Shown here one piece after another: positions 44,855-54,467 of a stretch of DNA of 64,000 nucleotides. Source of the stretch: CBDCWO01 sp965223405 (GTDB taxonomy: Bacteria > Bacteroidota > Bacteroidia > Chitinophagales > Saprospiraceae). How positions within the stretch are numbered: the first letter of the stretch is position 1; every line of letters begins with the position of its first letter. The notes under the pieces were generated by a model. The model saw nothing but the letters and a program-made list of their open reading frames with translations. It had not been told where the DNA came from and did no database searches. The stretch lies in NCBI GenBank assembly GCA_965223405.1, contig CBDCWO010000006.1, positions 5,394,001-5,458,000 of the forward strand. The letters are read 5' to 3'. The translations under genes were made by a program, and so were the position numbers.

Positions 44855-46756
44855 CTAACTATTGGCTCCCTCTTTAATACTGCTTACAATCTCGGGATTA
44901 AGTAAAGTAGAGACATCCCCTAAGTTTGAGGTGTCTCCCTGGGCTATTTTTCTTAATATACGTCTCATAATTTTACCGGATCGAGTCTTAGGCAATCCCT
45001 GGACGATTTGGATTTTGTCAGGTTTTGCAATAGGCCCAATGACTTTAGTAACCACCTTTCTAATTTCTGTTTTGAAATTTTCACCATCGGTAACTTCTTC
45101 TCCTACAATTACATAGGCATAAATCCCTTGTCCCTTGATATCATGAGGATATCCAACTACCGCTGATTCAATGACTGAGTCGTGTTCGTTTATTGCATTT
45201 TCTACTTCAGCAGTTCCTATGCGGTGGCCACTTACATTAATTACATCATCTACACGACCAATAATCCGGTACATGCCATCTGCATCTCTACGCGCCCCAT
45301 CGCCTGTGAAATAATACCCTTTAAAGGTACTGAAGTAGGTGTTGATGCAACGTTGATGATCACCGTAGGTGGTCCTTAATATTGCCGGCCATGGGAATTT
45401 CATGCATAGCAATCCTTCCACATCGTTCTCTTCAATTAAGTTGCCCTCATGATCTACCAAACAAGGTTGGACGCCTGGCAGTGGCATAGTCGCATAAGTG
45501 GGTTTTAGTTTGGTGATCCCAGGTAAGGGCGAGATGAGAATACCTCCGGTTTCTGTTTGCCACCAAGTGTCGACAATAGGAGCTTTTCCTTTACCCACCT
45601 TTTCATTGTACCAATTCCATGCTTCCAGGTTTATTGGTTCTCCGACAGAGCCCAATACTTGAATGCTGGACAAGTCGTATTTTCCGGGCCACTCGTCCCC
45701 ATGGGCCATTAATGCTCTAATTGCCGTAGGGGCAGTATAAAATTGATTCACCTGATATTTTTCACATATTTCCCAAAACCTACCGGCATCGGGATATGTA
45801 GGAACGCCTTCGAACATCATCGTTGTAGCTCCTGCCAATAATGGACCATATACGATATAGGAATGACCGGTGATCCATCCAATATCCGCAGTACACCAAT
45901 AGATGTCTCCCGGTTTATATTGAAATACATTTTTAAAAGAATATTCGGTATACACCATATAACCACCAATCGTGTGAACTACTCCTTTAGGTTTTCCAGT
46001 TGATCCGGAAGTATAAAGTATAAATAGCATATCCTCAGCATCCATAGATTCTGCCGGACAATCAGTTGATTGTTGATCGACTTCATCATGCCACCATCTA
46101 TCCAGTTTATTATTCCATGAAATTTCTTGTCCAGTATTCTTGTGGACCAGGACCGTTTCAATACTAGGGCATCCTATTTCGAGCGCTGCATCTACGACAC
46201 CTTTTACGGCAATATTCTTTTTTCCACGTGAATTATAGTCCGAGCAGATGACCATCTTACAGGAGGAATCGTTGATTCTATCGGCTAAGGCACTGGCAGA
46301 AAATCCAGCAAATACCACAGAGTGGATAGCTCCAATCCGCGCACAAGCCAAAACACCAATGGCCAATTCGGGAACCATAGGCATATAAAAACATACTCGA
46401 TCGCCTTTTTGAATACCATTGGCTTTAAGTGCATTCGCGGTTTTGCAAACTGCTTCATGTAGTTCTTTAAATGTATAGGTTTGATCAGGAGCATTTGGAT
46501 CATTGGGCACCCAAAGTATTGCGGTTTGATCTCCCTTGGTCTCCAAGTGACGATCCAGGCAGTTTTCAGTGATGTTTAACTTTCCACCCTCGAACCATTT
46601 TACATCATAATCAACAAAATCCCAGGATAGGACCTTATCCCATTTTCGGTGCCATTCAAAGGTTTCGGCTTGTTTGGCCCAAAATCCTTCCGGATCTTTT
46701 ACGCTATTTTGATATTCATTTTGATATTCTTGCCATGAAGCAATTTGTAAAGTCAT
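44855..46756 (-). CDS. acs: Acetyl-CoA synthetase
   Basis: Acs activates acetate to acetyl-CoA through acetyl-AMP. The 633-aa length is typical. Visible are the P-loop LYTSGSTGKPKGVVHT, DIYWCTADIGWITGHSYIVYGP, the DTWWQTETGG block, YFTGDGARRDADGMYRIIGR and the C-terminal PKTRSGKIMRRILRK, whose Lys is the usual acetylation site. The ATG at 46756 is preceded by a TATTTTCG-like -7 box at 46775-46782. The neighbours upstream are a sodium/solute symporter and its small subunit, suggesting acetate uptake and use. A strong terminator follows. Confidence 0.96.
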   Translation of the reverse strand: MTLQIASWQEYQNEYQNSVKDPEGFWAKQAETFEWHRKWDKVLSWDFVDYDVKWFEGGKLNITENCLDRHLETKGDQTAILWVPNDPNAPDQTYTFKELHEAVCKTANALKANGIQKGDRVCFYMPMVPELAIGVLACARIGAIHSVVFAGFSASALADRINDSSCKMVICSDYNSRGKKNIAVKGVVDAALEIGCPSIETVLVHKNTGQEISWNNKLDRWWHDEVDQQSTDCPAESMDAEDMLFILYTSGSTGKPKGVVHTIGGYMVYTEYSFKNVFQYKPGDIYWCTADIGWITGHSYIVYGPLLAGATTMMFEGVPTYPDAGRFWEICEKYQVNQFYTAPTAIRALMAHGDEWPGKYDLSSIQVLGSVGEPINLEAWNWYNEKVGKGKAPIVDTWWQTETGGILISPLPGITKLKPTYATMPLPGVQPCLVDHEGNLIEENDVEGLLCMKFPWPAILRTTYGDHQRCINTYFSTFKGYYFTGDGARRDADGMYRIIGRVDDVINVSGHRIGTAEVENAINEHDSVIESAVVGYPHDIKGQGIYAYVIVGEEVTDGENFKTEIRKVVTKVIGPIAKPDKIQIVQGLPKTRSGKIMRRILRKIAQGDTSNLGDVSTLLNPEIVSSIKEGANS

Positions 46757-46884
46757 GATAATAATTTTTTGTACCGAAAATAATCAAATATTTCAGGGCG
46801 TAATGATACCGGATTATGGAAGTTAAACCCAGATTTTAGATCACTCAAAATATTGATTTTAATCATTAATTACTTATTGAATCG

Positions 46885-48585
46885 CTATTCGTCAGGTTTT
46901 CTAATATTGTCAATTAACTGAACGATGTTTTGAGGTGGCTTGGGTGTAAATAAAGTGACGATCCAAGTGACGGCAAAATTCAGAATCATTCCCAAAGTTC
47001 CTATACCCTCAGGAGAAATATTAAACCAATATTGATCCGGTGTACCACCCCAATACTTAAAGTATACGATGTATATGGTGGTAAACAGTAGTCCGGTTAT
47101 CATGCCAGCAATTGCACCTTCTTTATTGACTCGTTTTGAAAAGATTCCCATGACAATAGCAGGGAAGAAACTGGCGGCAGCCAATCCAAAGGCCAATGCG
47201 ACCACTTGAGCCACATATCCGGGAGGATTGATACCTGCATAACCTGCCACTAGAACAGCAACGGCTATTGCAATTCTGGCAGCCTTTAATTCTCTCTTTT
47301 CGGAAATCCTGGGTACTAACCATTTTTTCAACAAATCATGTGAGATTGAGGTAGATATGACCAGTAACAGACCGGCAGCAGTAGATAACGCCGCTGCTAA
47401 TCCTCCTGCTACCACTAGCGCCACGACCCAAGCCGGGAGATTGGCAATTTCCGGATTTGCCAAAACCATAATATCGCGATCCACGGTTAATTCACTTCCT
47501 TTCCAACCCTGGGAGTTAGCTAGATTATTTACAAAAGCCTCATTTTGATCATTGTAGTATTGTACTTTCCCATCCTCATTTTTGTCCTGAAAAGAAAGCA
47601 GTCCGGTACCTTCCCATTTGCCAAACCAGGCGGGAAGTGATTCATACGATTGATCATGAACGGTGTTGATTAAGTTGGTCCTCGCAAAAGCACCAATTGC
47701 CGGTGCGGTAGTGTATAAAATAGCAATAAAAAATAAGGCCCATCCGGCTGATTGTCGGGCGCCCGAGACTTTCGGAACAGTAAAAAATCGTACGATAACA
47801 TGGGGAAGACCAGCCGTTCCCAGCATTAATGCAGCAGTTACAAAAAACAAATCCACGGTAGATTTCTTCGAAAGCGTGTATTCTCGAAATCCCAGATCAG
47901 TGCACAACTGGTCCAACTTGGTAAGCAGATAGGTACCATCCTCTAGCTTACCTCCCAACCCGATCTGCGGGATGACATGTCCCGTCATTAAAATCGAAAT
48001 GAAAATGGCTGGAACGATGTATGCGAAGATCAATACACAATATTGGGCAACCTGTGTATAGGTTATGCCCTTCATTCCTCCAAGTACGGCATAAAAGAAA
48101 ACAATTGCGACACCAATAGTAACTCCCCACGCAAAATCAATTTCCAGGAATCTGCTGAAAGCGACTCCAACTCCCTTCATTTGCCCAATTACATAAGTAA
48201 AACTGATAAATAATGCACAAATTACAGCCACTACTCTTGCTGTCTGAGAATAATACCTGTCTCCGATAAAATCAGGAACCGTAAATTTTCCAAATTTCCG
48301 AAGATAGGGAGCTAATAATAACGCTAGCAATACATAACCTCCGGTCCATCCAATTAGATATTGGGCTCCCTGATATCCCATAAAAGCGATTAGACCTGCC
48401 ATGGAAATAAACGAAGCGGCACTCATCCAATCGGCTGCTGTGGCCATGCCATTTAATATGGGGTGAACTCCTTTTCCCGCTACATAGAATTCGGATGTAG
48501 ATTTCGCCCTTGACCAAATCGCCACACCTATGTAGAGTAGAAAAGTAATACCAACTATAATTGCCGTCCAAATAGTCTGATCCAT
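46885..48585 (-). CDS. Sodium/solute symporter, VC_2705 type (acetate permease-like)
   Basis: This 566-aa SSS-family transporter has about 13 helices. SEFYVAGKGVHPILNGMATA and ADWMSAASFISMAGLIAFMG carry the sodium-site region typical of ActP-like members. A soluble insertion (about 325-390) contains DKNEDGKVQYYN, which looks like an EF-hand calcium loop. Its partner, a DUF4212 protein, starts upstream with a gap of 6 bases; this pairing is the known VC_2705/small-subunit arrangement. With acs next door, acetate or a similar short acid is the likely substrate. Confidence 0.9.
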   Translation of the reverse strand: MDQTIWTAIIVGITFLLYIGVAIWSRAKSTSEFYVAGKGVHPILNGMATAADWMSAASFISMAGLIAFMGYQGAQYLIGWTGGYVLLALLLAPYLRKFGKFTVPDFIGDRYYSQTARVVAVICALFISFTYVIGQMKGVGVAFSRFLEIDFAWGVTIGVAIVFFYAVLGGMKGITYTQVAQYCVLIFAYIVPAIFISILMTGHVIPQIGLGGKLEDGTYLLTKLDQLCTDLGFREYTLSKKSTVDLFFVTAALMLGTAGLPHVIVRFFTVPKVSGARQSAGWALFFIAILYTTAPAIGAFARTNLINTVHDQSYESLPAWFGKWEGTGLLSFQDKNEDGKVQYYNDQNEAFVNNLANSQGWKGSELTVDRDIMVLANPEIANLPAWVVALVVAGGLAAALSTAAGLLLVISTSISHDLLKKWLVPRISEKRELKAARIAIAVAVLVAGYAGINPPGYVAQVVALAFGLAAASFFPAIVMGIFSKRVNKEGAIAGMITGLLFTTIYIVYFKYWGGTPDQYWFNISPEGIGTLGMILNFAVTWIVTLFTPKPPQNIVQLIDNIRKPDE

Positions 48586-48591
48586 CGACGC

Positions 48592-48849
48592 TTATTCTTG
48601 CTCGTTACGGAATCGGTTATCTAATTTATTCATCAAAAAAATGTAAATGATAATCAACAAGACGAAGACATAAATAGAGCCTTGTTGTGCAAACCAAAAT
48701 CCCAATTTGAATCCTCCGATTTGATATTGATTGAAATAATCCGCCCAGAGAATGCCAAATCCAAATGAGGCCAAAAACCAGATAGTCAGAAGAATAATTA
48801 CATATTGGATATTTTTGCGCCAATATCTTTGATTTCGCGTTTCGGACAT
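48592..48849 (-). CDS. DUF4212 protein, symporter small subunit
   Basis: This 85-aa protein has two helices (NIQYVIILLTIWFLASFGFG and SIYVFVLLIIIYIFLMN) and a charged end (KLDNRFRNEQE). The sequence RYWRKNIQY at the start and GFKLGFWFAQQGSIY in the middle are typical of DUF4212, the putative small subunit of sodium/solute symporters. It begins the operon with the symporter gene. Confidence 0.92.
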   Translation of the reverse strand: MSETRNQRYWRKNIQYVIILLTIWFLASFGFGILWADYFNQYQIGGFKLGFWFAQQGSIYVFVLLIIIYIFLMNKLDNRFRNEQE

Positions 48850-49226
48850 TGATTTTCGGTTAAAGTGGAAAAATAAGAAAAACTATAGGATTAATAGTTG
48901 ATCCACGTTAATTTTCAATTGGGAAGCCAACTTTTATAACCCTGATCCTCAGATAATACCTTCAATCTGCTAAGAGAACTTCGACAAGAAAGCGGACAAA
49001 TATCTATGGATAAGTTGTACTTTACTTTAGTATGTAAGAGGGGAGTGAAGCTGTATGGAATTTAAGCCTGGACGGGTCAAAGGGTATGAAATGCTGTAAA
49101 TCGTTTAGAGTAGTATTCAGGTTTTCGACTCTAGCTTCACTGTTGTCAATTTCCGGATATGAAAATAGAATTTGGGTCAATTTCCAAGATCTTTGCCATA
49201 TCTGAAGGTTCTGTAAGCATGTTTAG
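48850..49226. other. Intergenic, nothing coding
   Basis: There is no gene or clear hairpin. It carries the promoter region of the symporter operon on its left and the 3' flank of tRNA-Arg on its right. Confidence 0.5.
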
Positions 49227-49298
49227 TAGCCCCGAGCGGAATCGAACCGCTATCTAGAGTTTAGGAAACTCCTATTCTATCCGTTGAACTACAGGGCC
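49227..49298 (-). tRNA. tRNA-Arg, anticodon CCT
   Basis: The minus strand folds into a full cloverleaf of 72 nt. The acceptor arm is GGCCCTG with CGGGGCT (first pair G-U). The D stem is GTTC/GAAT, the anticodon arm is GGAGT-TTCCTAA-ACTCT, giving anticodon CCT, and the T arm is AGCGG-TTCGATT-CCGCT. The discriminator is A and the CCA end is not encoded. Confidence 0.93.
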
Positions 49299-50009
49299 AT
49301 TTTCCATTTATTCGAATTACCTGAGAGATTGTCACAAGCTTAAATTCTTGGTGCTGCAAAATTAGTAAATTTTGTTTGGAGGCGTATATATCTACGTATT
49401 CCAATTTGGATTTAACGAATAAGCAGCACGCCTGTAAGAGTCCACCAAACAACTGATATCATACTTAGGCTCATGACCAACTATCTGGTGGACGAAAGGT
49501 CTGCTTCGAAAATGTCTTGGCTACTTTGTGCTTTTGTTAGGATCAATATGGCTTAAGATGACCGAAATCCCCGTTGCTAATAACCTGAGTTCGACTAATG
49601 ATTTGATCACAGAAGTCATTGAAATAGTGAGATTTAGACAAGAAAAATGCAGTAATAGCAGCGCTATTTGCAAGGCTTTTATTGGCTAAAGATTGCTGTT
49701 TCAATGGCTTTAACCTTAAAAATCAGTTAATAATCAAAAGATCAACTAATTTGAATTTATAAATATATGACTATCAGCTTACTGTGAATAAATGATTGGT
49801 CGAACTCAGGTTAATAAACAGAAATTAACTTTAAGGTGCTGGTCATATCCATTGATCACAAAATTTGTAGTAGAAATTATTTTTGAAACCAGGTCAATTT
49901 AAATTTAATACTTTTCACTTCCGTAATGGATTAAGTCAGTTACCATAAGAGACCATCAATAATTGTGGAAGAATACCAATAATTATTTTCAACAAAAGTA
50001 AATCCATCT
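49299..50009. other. Long intergenic stretch, nothing recognised
   Basis: These 711 bases hold no credible gene, no strong hairpin and no repeat that I can see. It may contain decayed sequence or a long leader of the decarboxylase gene. Confidence 0.45.
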
Positions 50010-51461
50010 ATGAATGATTTGGAAAAGGCCCTAAAACCCAATGATCCCATTCTCTTCGAAAAGGCCATAGACCAGGCCAAATCGTGGATTATGGAATATC
50101 TCCAATCCATGGAGAATATCAAGGTGCATCCTGACTGTGGGTATTCACTGAGTAATTCGGAATCGGTTCCCGTTGATGGCATCGGAATGGAAGAAATGAT
50201 GGCCGATTTTGAGCAGTTTATCACTCCGGGTGTAAACTATTGGACACACTCTGGTTTTATGGGCTATTTCAATTCTTCTACAACTCCGGCTGGAATGGCT
50301 GCAGAAATGTTAATTACAGCAATCAACGCCAACTGCATGACACGTCTGGCTTGCCCGGTTGGAACAGATTTGGAAATAAGCACCTGCAAGTGGTTGCAAC
50401 AGCTTCTTGGTCTCAGTGAAGATTTTTTTGGCATTATGTATGAAGGTGGATCATCCAGTAATTTTCATGCATTGGTCGCAGCTCGAAATAAGTATTTTGG
50501 AGGGGAATTCAAGAATTCCGGATACCATTCTGTACAAAAAAAATATTGTGTTTACTTTTCCGACCAAACTCATAGTTCAATTCAGAAATCTTTAAGTGTT
50601 TTGGGATTCGGGTATTCCCAACACCGGTTGATTCGATCGAGTAACATTTTTCGGATAGATGTTGGGGCCCTAGAGTCTGCCATTGAAAAGGATAAGGAGA
50701 ATGGCAATACACCCATGTGTGTGGTTGCTTCAATAGGGACTACCTCATCGACAGCTACTGATGATATCAAGTCAATCGCCGCTATTTGCAAAAGAGAAAA
50801 CATGTGGTTACACATTGATGCATCACATGGTGGGGCATTGGCTCTATTGCCAGAGAAATCCAGCTTATTTGAAGGATGGGAGGAAGCAGATTCAATTACC
50901 ATAAATCCACATAAATGGATGTTCGTCCCGCTTGACATGAGCGTGTTATTTATAAAACAGCCCTATCTATTGAAAGAAGCTTTCAGCCTTGAAACAGAAT
51001 ATTTAAAAAACCCTCAAGAAGATGACTCATTAGATTTTATGGATTACAGTATATCATTAGGAAGAAGATTTAGATCTTTGAAACTTTGGTTTACGATCAA
51101 GTATTTGGGTTTATCAGGATTGCAGAAGGCCTTGCGAAATCATTTAAAGTGGGCTCAATGGTTAACCGGGCAAATTGACAACTTCCCCTTGCTTGAAGTC
51201 AATGCACCGGTGGAAATGAGTACTATTTGCTTTAGTATCAAACCAACCGGAGCGCAATCAACGGAATTAAAAAATGAACTTACAAAAAAATTACTGCTTG
51301 CTATCAATGATACAGGGAAGTTCTTTTTAACACATACTAAATTAAGTGAAGTGTTCGTGATTCGGGTTGTTATTTCGTCTTATATGGTTTCATTTGAAAA
51401 AATCCAAGAGCTTTGGGGGACAATCAGACACGAAACAGAGAATATTCTCAGAATACTGTGA
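50010..51461 (+). CDS. Group II PLP-dependent decarboxylase (aromatic amino acid type), unusual
   Basis: This 483-aa protein belongs to the pyridoxal-dependent decarboxylase family II (aromatic L-amino acid, glutamate and related decarboxylases). The PLP lysine is Lys302 in ITINPHKWMFVPLD. MYEGGSSSNFHALVAAR (143-159) and DQTHSSIQKSLSVLG (185-199) are family blocks. The metal/PLP-aspartate region reads LHIDASHGGALALLP, while typical members have HVDAAYAG or HVDAAWGG; so one residue patch near the cofactor differs. The substrate is unknown. A second member sits at 62591-64000. Confidence 0.87.
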   Translation: MNDLEKALKPNDPILFEKAIDQAKSWIMEYLQSMENIKVHPDCGYSLSNSESVPVDGIGMEEMMADFEQFITPGVNYWTHSGFMGYFNSSTTPAGMAAEMLITAINANCMTRLACPVGTDLEISTCKWLQQLLGLSEDFFGIMYEGGSSSNFHALVAARNKYFGGEFKNSGYHSVQKKYCVYFSDQTHSSIQKSLSVLGFGYSQHRLIRSSNIFRIDVGALESAIEKDKENGNTPMCVVASIGTTSSTATDDIKSIAAICKRENMWLHIDASHGGALALLPEKSSLFEGWEEADSITINPHKWMFVPLDMSVLFIKQPYLLKEAFSLETEYLKNPQEDDSLDFMDYSISLGRRFRSLKLWFTIKYLGLSGLQKALRNHLKWAQWLTGQIDNFPLLEVNAPVEMSTICFSIKPTGAQSTELKNELTKKLLLAINDTGKFFLTHTKLSEVFVIRVVISSYMVSFEKIQELWGTIRHETENILRIL

Positions 51462-51506
51462 TCCACGGATTGATCTATCAGTCGTTAGATTTTCAAAACT
51501 TGAATT

Positions 51507-52019
51507 ATGTATTTCCCATTTGATAAACCTCAAAAAGTTTTAGTCCACTGCAAAATTCTTTCTTTAAAAGCTTTGAGATTCTTGAGCTTTAATGTGACTC
51601 TGATCCTATTTTTAGTTTTTGACGGCTGTCAGCGATCAGATAAAGTGAATTTGGAAGAAATAAAAAAGGAGATTTTTGAGACGGAAATCGCTTTTAGTAA
51701 AATGTCGGTCGATTCCGGTGTAATGCGTGCTTTTTTACAGTATTCGGCTCCGAATGCGGTGTTGAACCGTGGAGGAAAGATTATCGCAGGCAAGACCGGA
51801 ATTCGGCAATATTTTGAAAGTCAAACGTTGAATCAGGTCAAACTGGATTGGCGTCCGGAGTATGTGGATGTTTCCCAATTAGGAGATATGGGCTACACCT
51901 ACGGTCCTTATCGGTTTTCTGCCGTTGATTCCACTGGCAAAGATATTCGTTCTAATGGCATATTTCATACGGTTTGGAAAAAGCAAAGTGACGGCTCATG
52001 GAAATTTGTTTATGATTAG
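51507..52019 (+). CDS. SnoaL/DUF4440-like lipoprotein
   Basis: This 170-aa protein has a lipoprotein-like signal with FLVFDGCQ (Cys near 47) after a long, partly basic N-terminus; an inner start is possible. The rest fits the NTF2/SnoaL fold: EIFETEIAFSKMSVDSG, ... FLQYSAPNAVLNRGG, RQYFESQTLN, and the closing GIFHTVWKKQSDGSWKFVYD. A catalytic role is not evident. It is located between a decarboxylase and a TauE/SafE gene; the C-terminal domain of the protein at 53038 is of the same fold. Confidence 0.75.
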   Translation: MYFPFDKPQKVLVHCKILSLKALRFLSFNVTLILFLVFDGCQRSDKVNLEEIKKEIFETEIAFSKMSVDSGVMRAFLQYSAPNAVLNRGGKIIAGKTGIRQYFESQTLNQVKLDWRPEYVDVSQLGDMGYTYGPYRFSAVDSTGKDIRSNGIFHTVWKKQSDGSWKFVYD

Positions 52020-52209
52020 TTTGATTTTCTCCTTCCTGCCATAGTTTGGCGTTGCATTCCCTGGACAACTGGAGTTAAGCATATAATCCGCATCAAAAAA
52101 ATTCAGGTAATTAAAAATTATGGATATATGATTTGGAACCGTTATGTTTGGCGTTTATCAAGATTGAAGATATAAAGTCAATTAGAATATAGAAATATAT
52201 ACTCTCATA

Positions 52210-52920
52210 TTGGGTACGATAAGTGGGTTTACATTGGGCCTTGCTAAATCGGGTTTTAAGGGATTGGGATTTGTTGTAGTTACTTTAATGGCTTTGGCAT
52301 TTGAGGCTAAAGCATCCACCGGAATTCTGATGCCAATGCTGATCATTGCCGATATTTTGGCTGTGGTTGTATATAGAAAGAATGTAAAGTGGGGGGTGCT
52401 GCTAAAATTGTTGCCGTGGATGGTAATCGGAGTATTGATTGGTGTATATTCTGGAGACCGGATTTCAGAAGAAGTCTTTCGAAAGATGATGGCTTCGATT
52501 ATTATTGTCAGCCTCGTATTAATGTTAATCTTCGAAAAAATGAAAGACTCATCGGTTCCAGATTCCATCTGGTTTTCCAGCTTGATGGGATTAAGTGCTG
52601 GATTTACAACCATGGTTGGTAATTTGGCTGGAGCCTTTGCTAATTTGTATTTTTTGGCTCTTCGATTCCCGAAACTTGAATTTATCGGAACATTGGCTTG
52701 GCTGTTTTTTATTATTAATCTATTCAAATTGCCCTTCCATGTTCTGGTATGGAAAACCGTAAACTCCGAATCTTTAATGTATAGTTTGTATTTAACTCCG
52801 TCCGTATTGATAGGTTTCTATATAGGACTTCGACTCATCCGCTTATTTAGCAATCAATTATTCCGGAACTACATTATTGCCATCACGATCATCGGATCTC
52901 TGATGATCTTTATTAAATAA
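52210..52920 (+). CDS. TauE/SafE family membrane protein
   Basis: This 236-aa protein has about seven helices. LGLAKSGFKGLGFVVVTLMAL and later LMGLSAGFTTMVGNLAGAF are the duplicated motifs of the TauE/SafE sulfite exporter family. The N-terminus is not certain: a stop lies at 52183 in frame and no ATG follows before the first helix, so a TTG at 52210 or another weak codon is used, or the 5' end is damaged. The family usually exports sulfite or organosulfonates; the actual substrate is unknown. Confidence 0.82.
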   Translation: MGTISGFTLGLAKSGFKGLGFVVVTLMALAFEAKASTGILMPMLIIADILAVVVYRKNVKWGVLLKLLPWMVIGVLIGVYSGDRISEEVFRKMMASIIIVSLVLMLIFEKMKDSSVPDSIWFSSLMGLSAGFTTMVGNLAGAFANLYFLALRFPKLEFIGTLAWLFFIINLFKLPFHVLVWKTVNSESLMYSLYLTPSVLIGFYIGLRLIRLFSNQLFRNYIIAITIIGSLMIFIK

Positions 52921-53037
52921 TTGAATACCATTATTCTTGAGGACTGTGCAGAGATTAATTGATATCAAAAACATTCGTTTCACCACATAATATTGGGTGT
53001 GATAATAAATCAGCCTATTTTGGGTAAAAGTTAAATT

Positions 53038-54354
53038 ATGAAGTGTTTGTTTTACTTGCTTTTTCCAATCGGTCTTTTAGCCCAACTAAATGTTGAAACC
53101 GTGCTACCTCTTGATGCAAGTGGGGGTGTGACAATAGGCTCGAATGGTTATGTATATGTAAGTGATTTTGGCAAACAATTTGGTCATAAAGATGAAACCA
53201 AAGTGTATCAAGTCAATCCAGCCAATGGGAAATTCAAGGTTTTTAGTTCAGGATTTCGGGGGGCTTCCGGAGCGTGTTTCGATCGCAAGGGAAACTTTTA
53301 CCAAAGCGAACCCTATGGTGGAGTTGTAACTAAGATTGCCACTGACGGAAAACGATCTACTTATGTTTCCGGACTAAAGCTTCCAGTGGGATTGGTGTTT
53401 GATAGTCAAGGAGCGTTATATGTATGTGACTGTGGTAATAGTGAAATCGTCAAGGTAAATGAAGGAAAATCTTCCGTTTTCGCTAAGGACAGTTTAATTC
53501 AATGTCCCAATGGTATGACCATTGATGATGGCGACAATTTGTATATCGTTAATTTTCCACGTGGAGATCTGGTCAGAATAACCCGGCACGGAAGAATTTC
53601 TGTAATTGCTACAGTTCCTGTATTAGCCGGCGGCCCAAATCCCGTTGGAAATGGACATTTGACTTACAAAAATGGATTCTTCTGGGTAACTAACATTGGA
53701 ACTGGTAAAATATATAAAATCTCTCCGGGAGGAACTGTTGATCATATTGCCGGAAATGGAGCTTTTACCAATGAAGATGGACCTGCTCTGGAAGCGTCAT
53801 TTTCAAAACCAAATGGTATAGCAGCAAGTATTACTGGAGATACCATGTTTGTCAATACTTCTACACCTTCATGGGTTAGTAATCCAAAAGAATTACACCC
53901 AGGTCAGTTGAGGATGATAACCGGCGTGTGCGGTCTTCCTGATGTTCACTGTCCGAAAAACAATCTTGAATTAGAGGATTATCAGAAATTGAGGAAAAGT
54001 ATGGCTGAATTTTCAAAAGCGCTGGAGAAACAAGATTGGAATTTAATAGTAAAGGCATATACGTCGGATGCTAAAATATTACCCGGCGGGAAAAAGATAT
54101 TAACAGGTCATGATCAAATCGGGGAATATTGGACTCCCGGACCCGATGCGAAGAGCAAAACCGTTTTTCATCACATTATGCCTGAGGAATTGGAAATTCT
54201 AAATCCTGAAACTGCTTATGATTTTGGATATTATGAAGGGATCTCCTTGCTTGGGGATGGAAAAGAATCCCATTGGAAAGGAAAATATACAATCATCTGG
54301 AAGAAAGTGAACAGTGAATGGAAAATATATGTAGATATTTGGAATAGGGTATAG
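53038..54354 (+). CDS. Exported SMP-30/NHL propeller fused to a SnoaL-like domain
   Basis: This 438-aa protein has a short signal peptide (MKCLFYLLFPIGLLAQ). Residues about 20-310 form an SMP-30/gluconolactonase-like propeller with repeats such as GNFYQSEPYGGVVTKIATDG, GALYVCDCGNSEIVKVNEG and NLYIVNFPRGDLVRITRHG. Residues about 320-438 form a second domain of NTF2/SnoaL type (EFSKALEKQDWNLIVKAYTS, ... WKGKYTIIWKKVNSEWKIYV). The fusion is unusual. It is probably periplasmic; the substrate is unknown. Confidence 0.8.
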   Translation: MKCLFYLLFPIGLLAQLNVETVLPLDASGGVTIGSNGYVYVSDFGKQFGHKDETKVYQVNPANGKFKVFSSGFRGASGACFDRKGNFYQSEPYGGVVTKIATDGKRSTYVSGLKLPVGLVFDSQGALYVCDCGNSEIVKVNEGKSSVFAKDSLIQCPNGMTIDDGDNLYIVNFPRGDLVRITRHGRISVIATVPVLAGGPNPVGNGHLTYKNGFFWVTNIGTGKIYKISPGGTVDHIAGNGAFTNEDGPALEASFSKPNGIAASITGDTMFVNTSTPSWVSNPKELHPGQLRMITGVCGLPDVHCPKNNLELEDYQKLRKSMAEFSKALEKQDWNLIVKAYTSDAKILPGGKKILTGHDQIGEYWTPGPDAKSKTVFHHIMPEELEILNPETAYDFGYYEGISLLGDGKESHWKGKYTIIWKKVNSEWKIYVDIWNRV

Positions 54355-54467
54355 TTGTACTACTTATTTGATTTTAAATTATCTCTGGTGCATTGGAATG
54401 TCTTTATAATAAAGATGTTGCAAGAGGATCTGCAAATTGAACGATTGAAAGTGCCGATTCGGGTAGC

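Noticed and set aside
49261..49452. 63-codon frame overlapping the tRNA
   Set aside because: Its 3' end lies within tRNA-Arg and the rest has no protein-like features.
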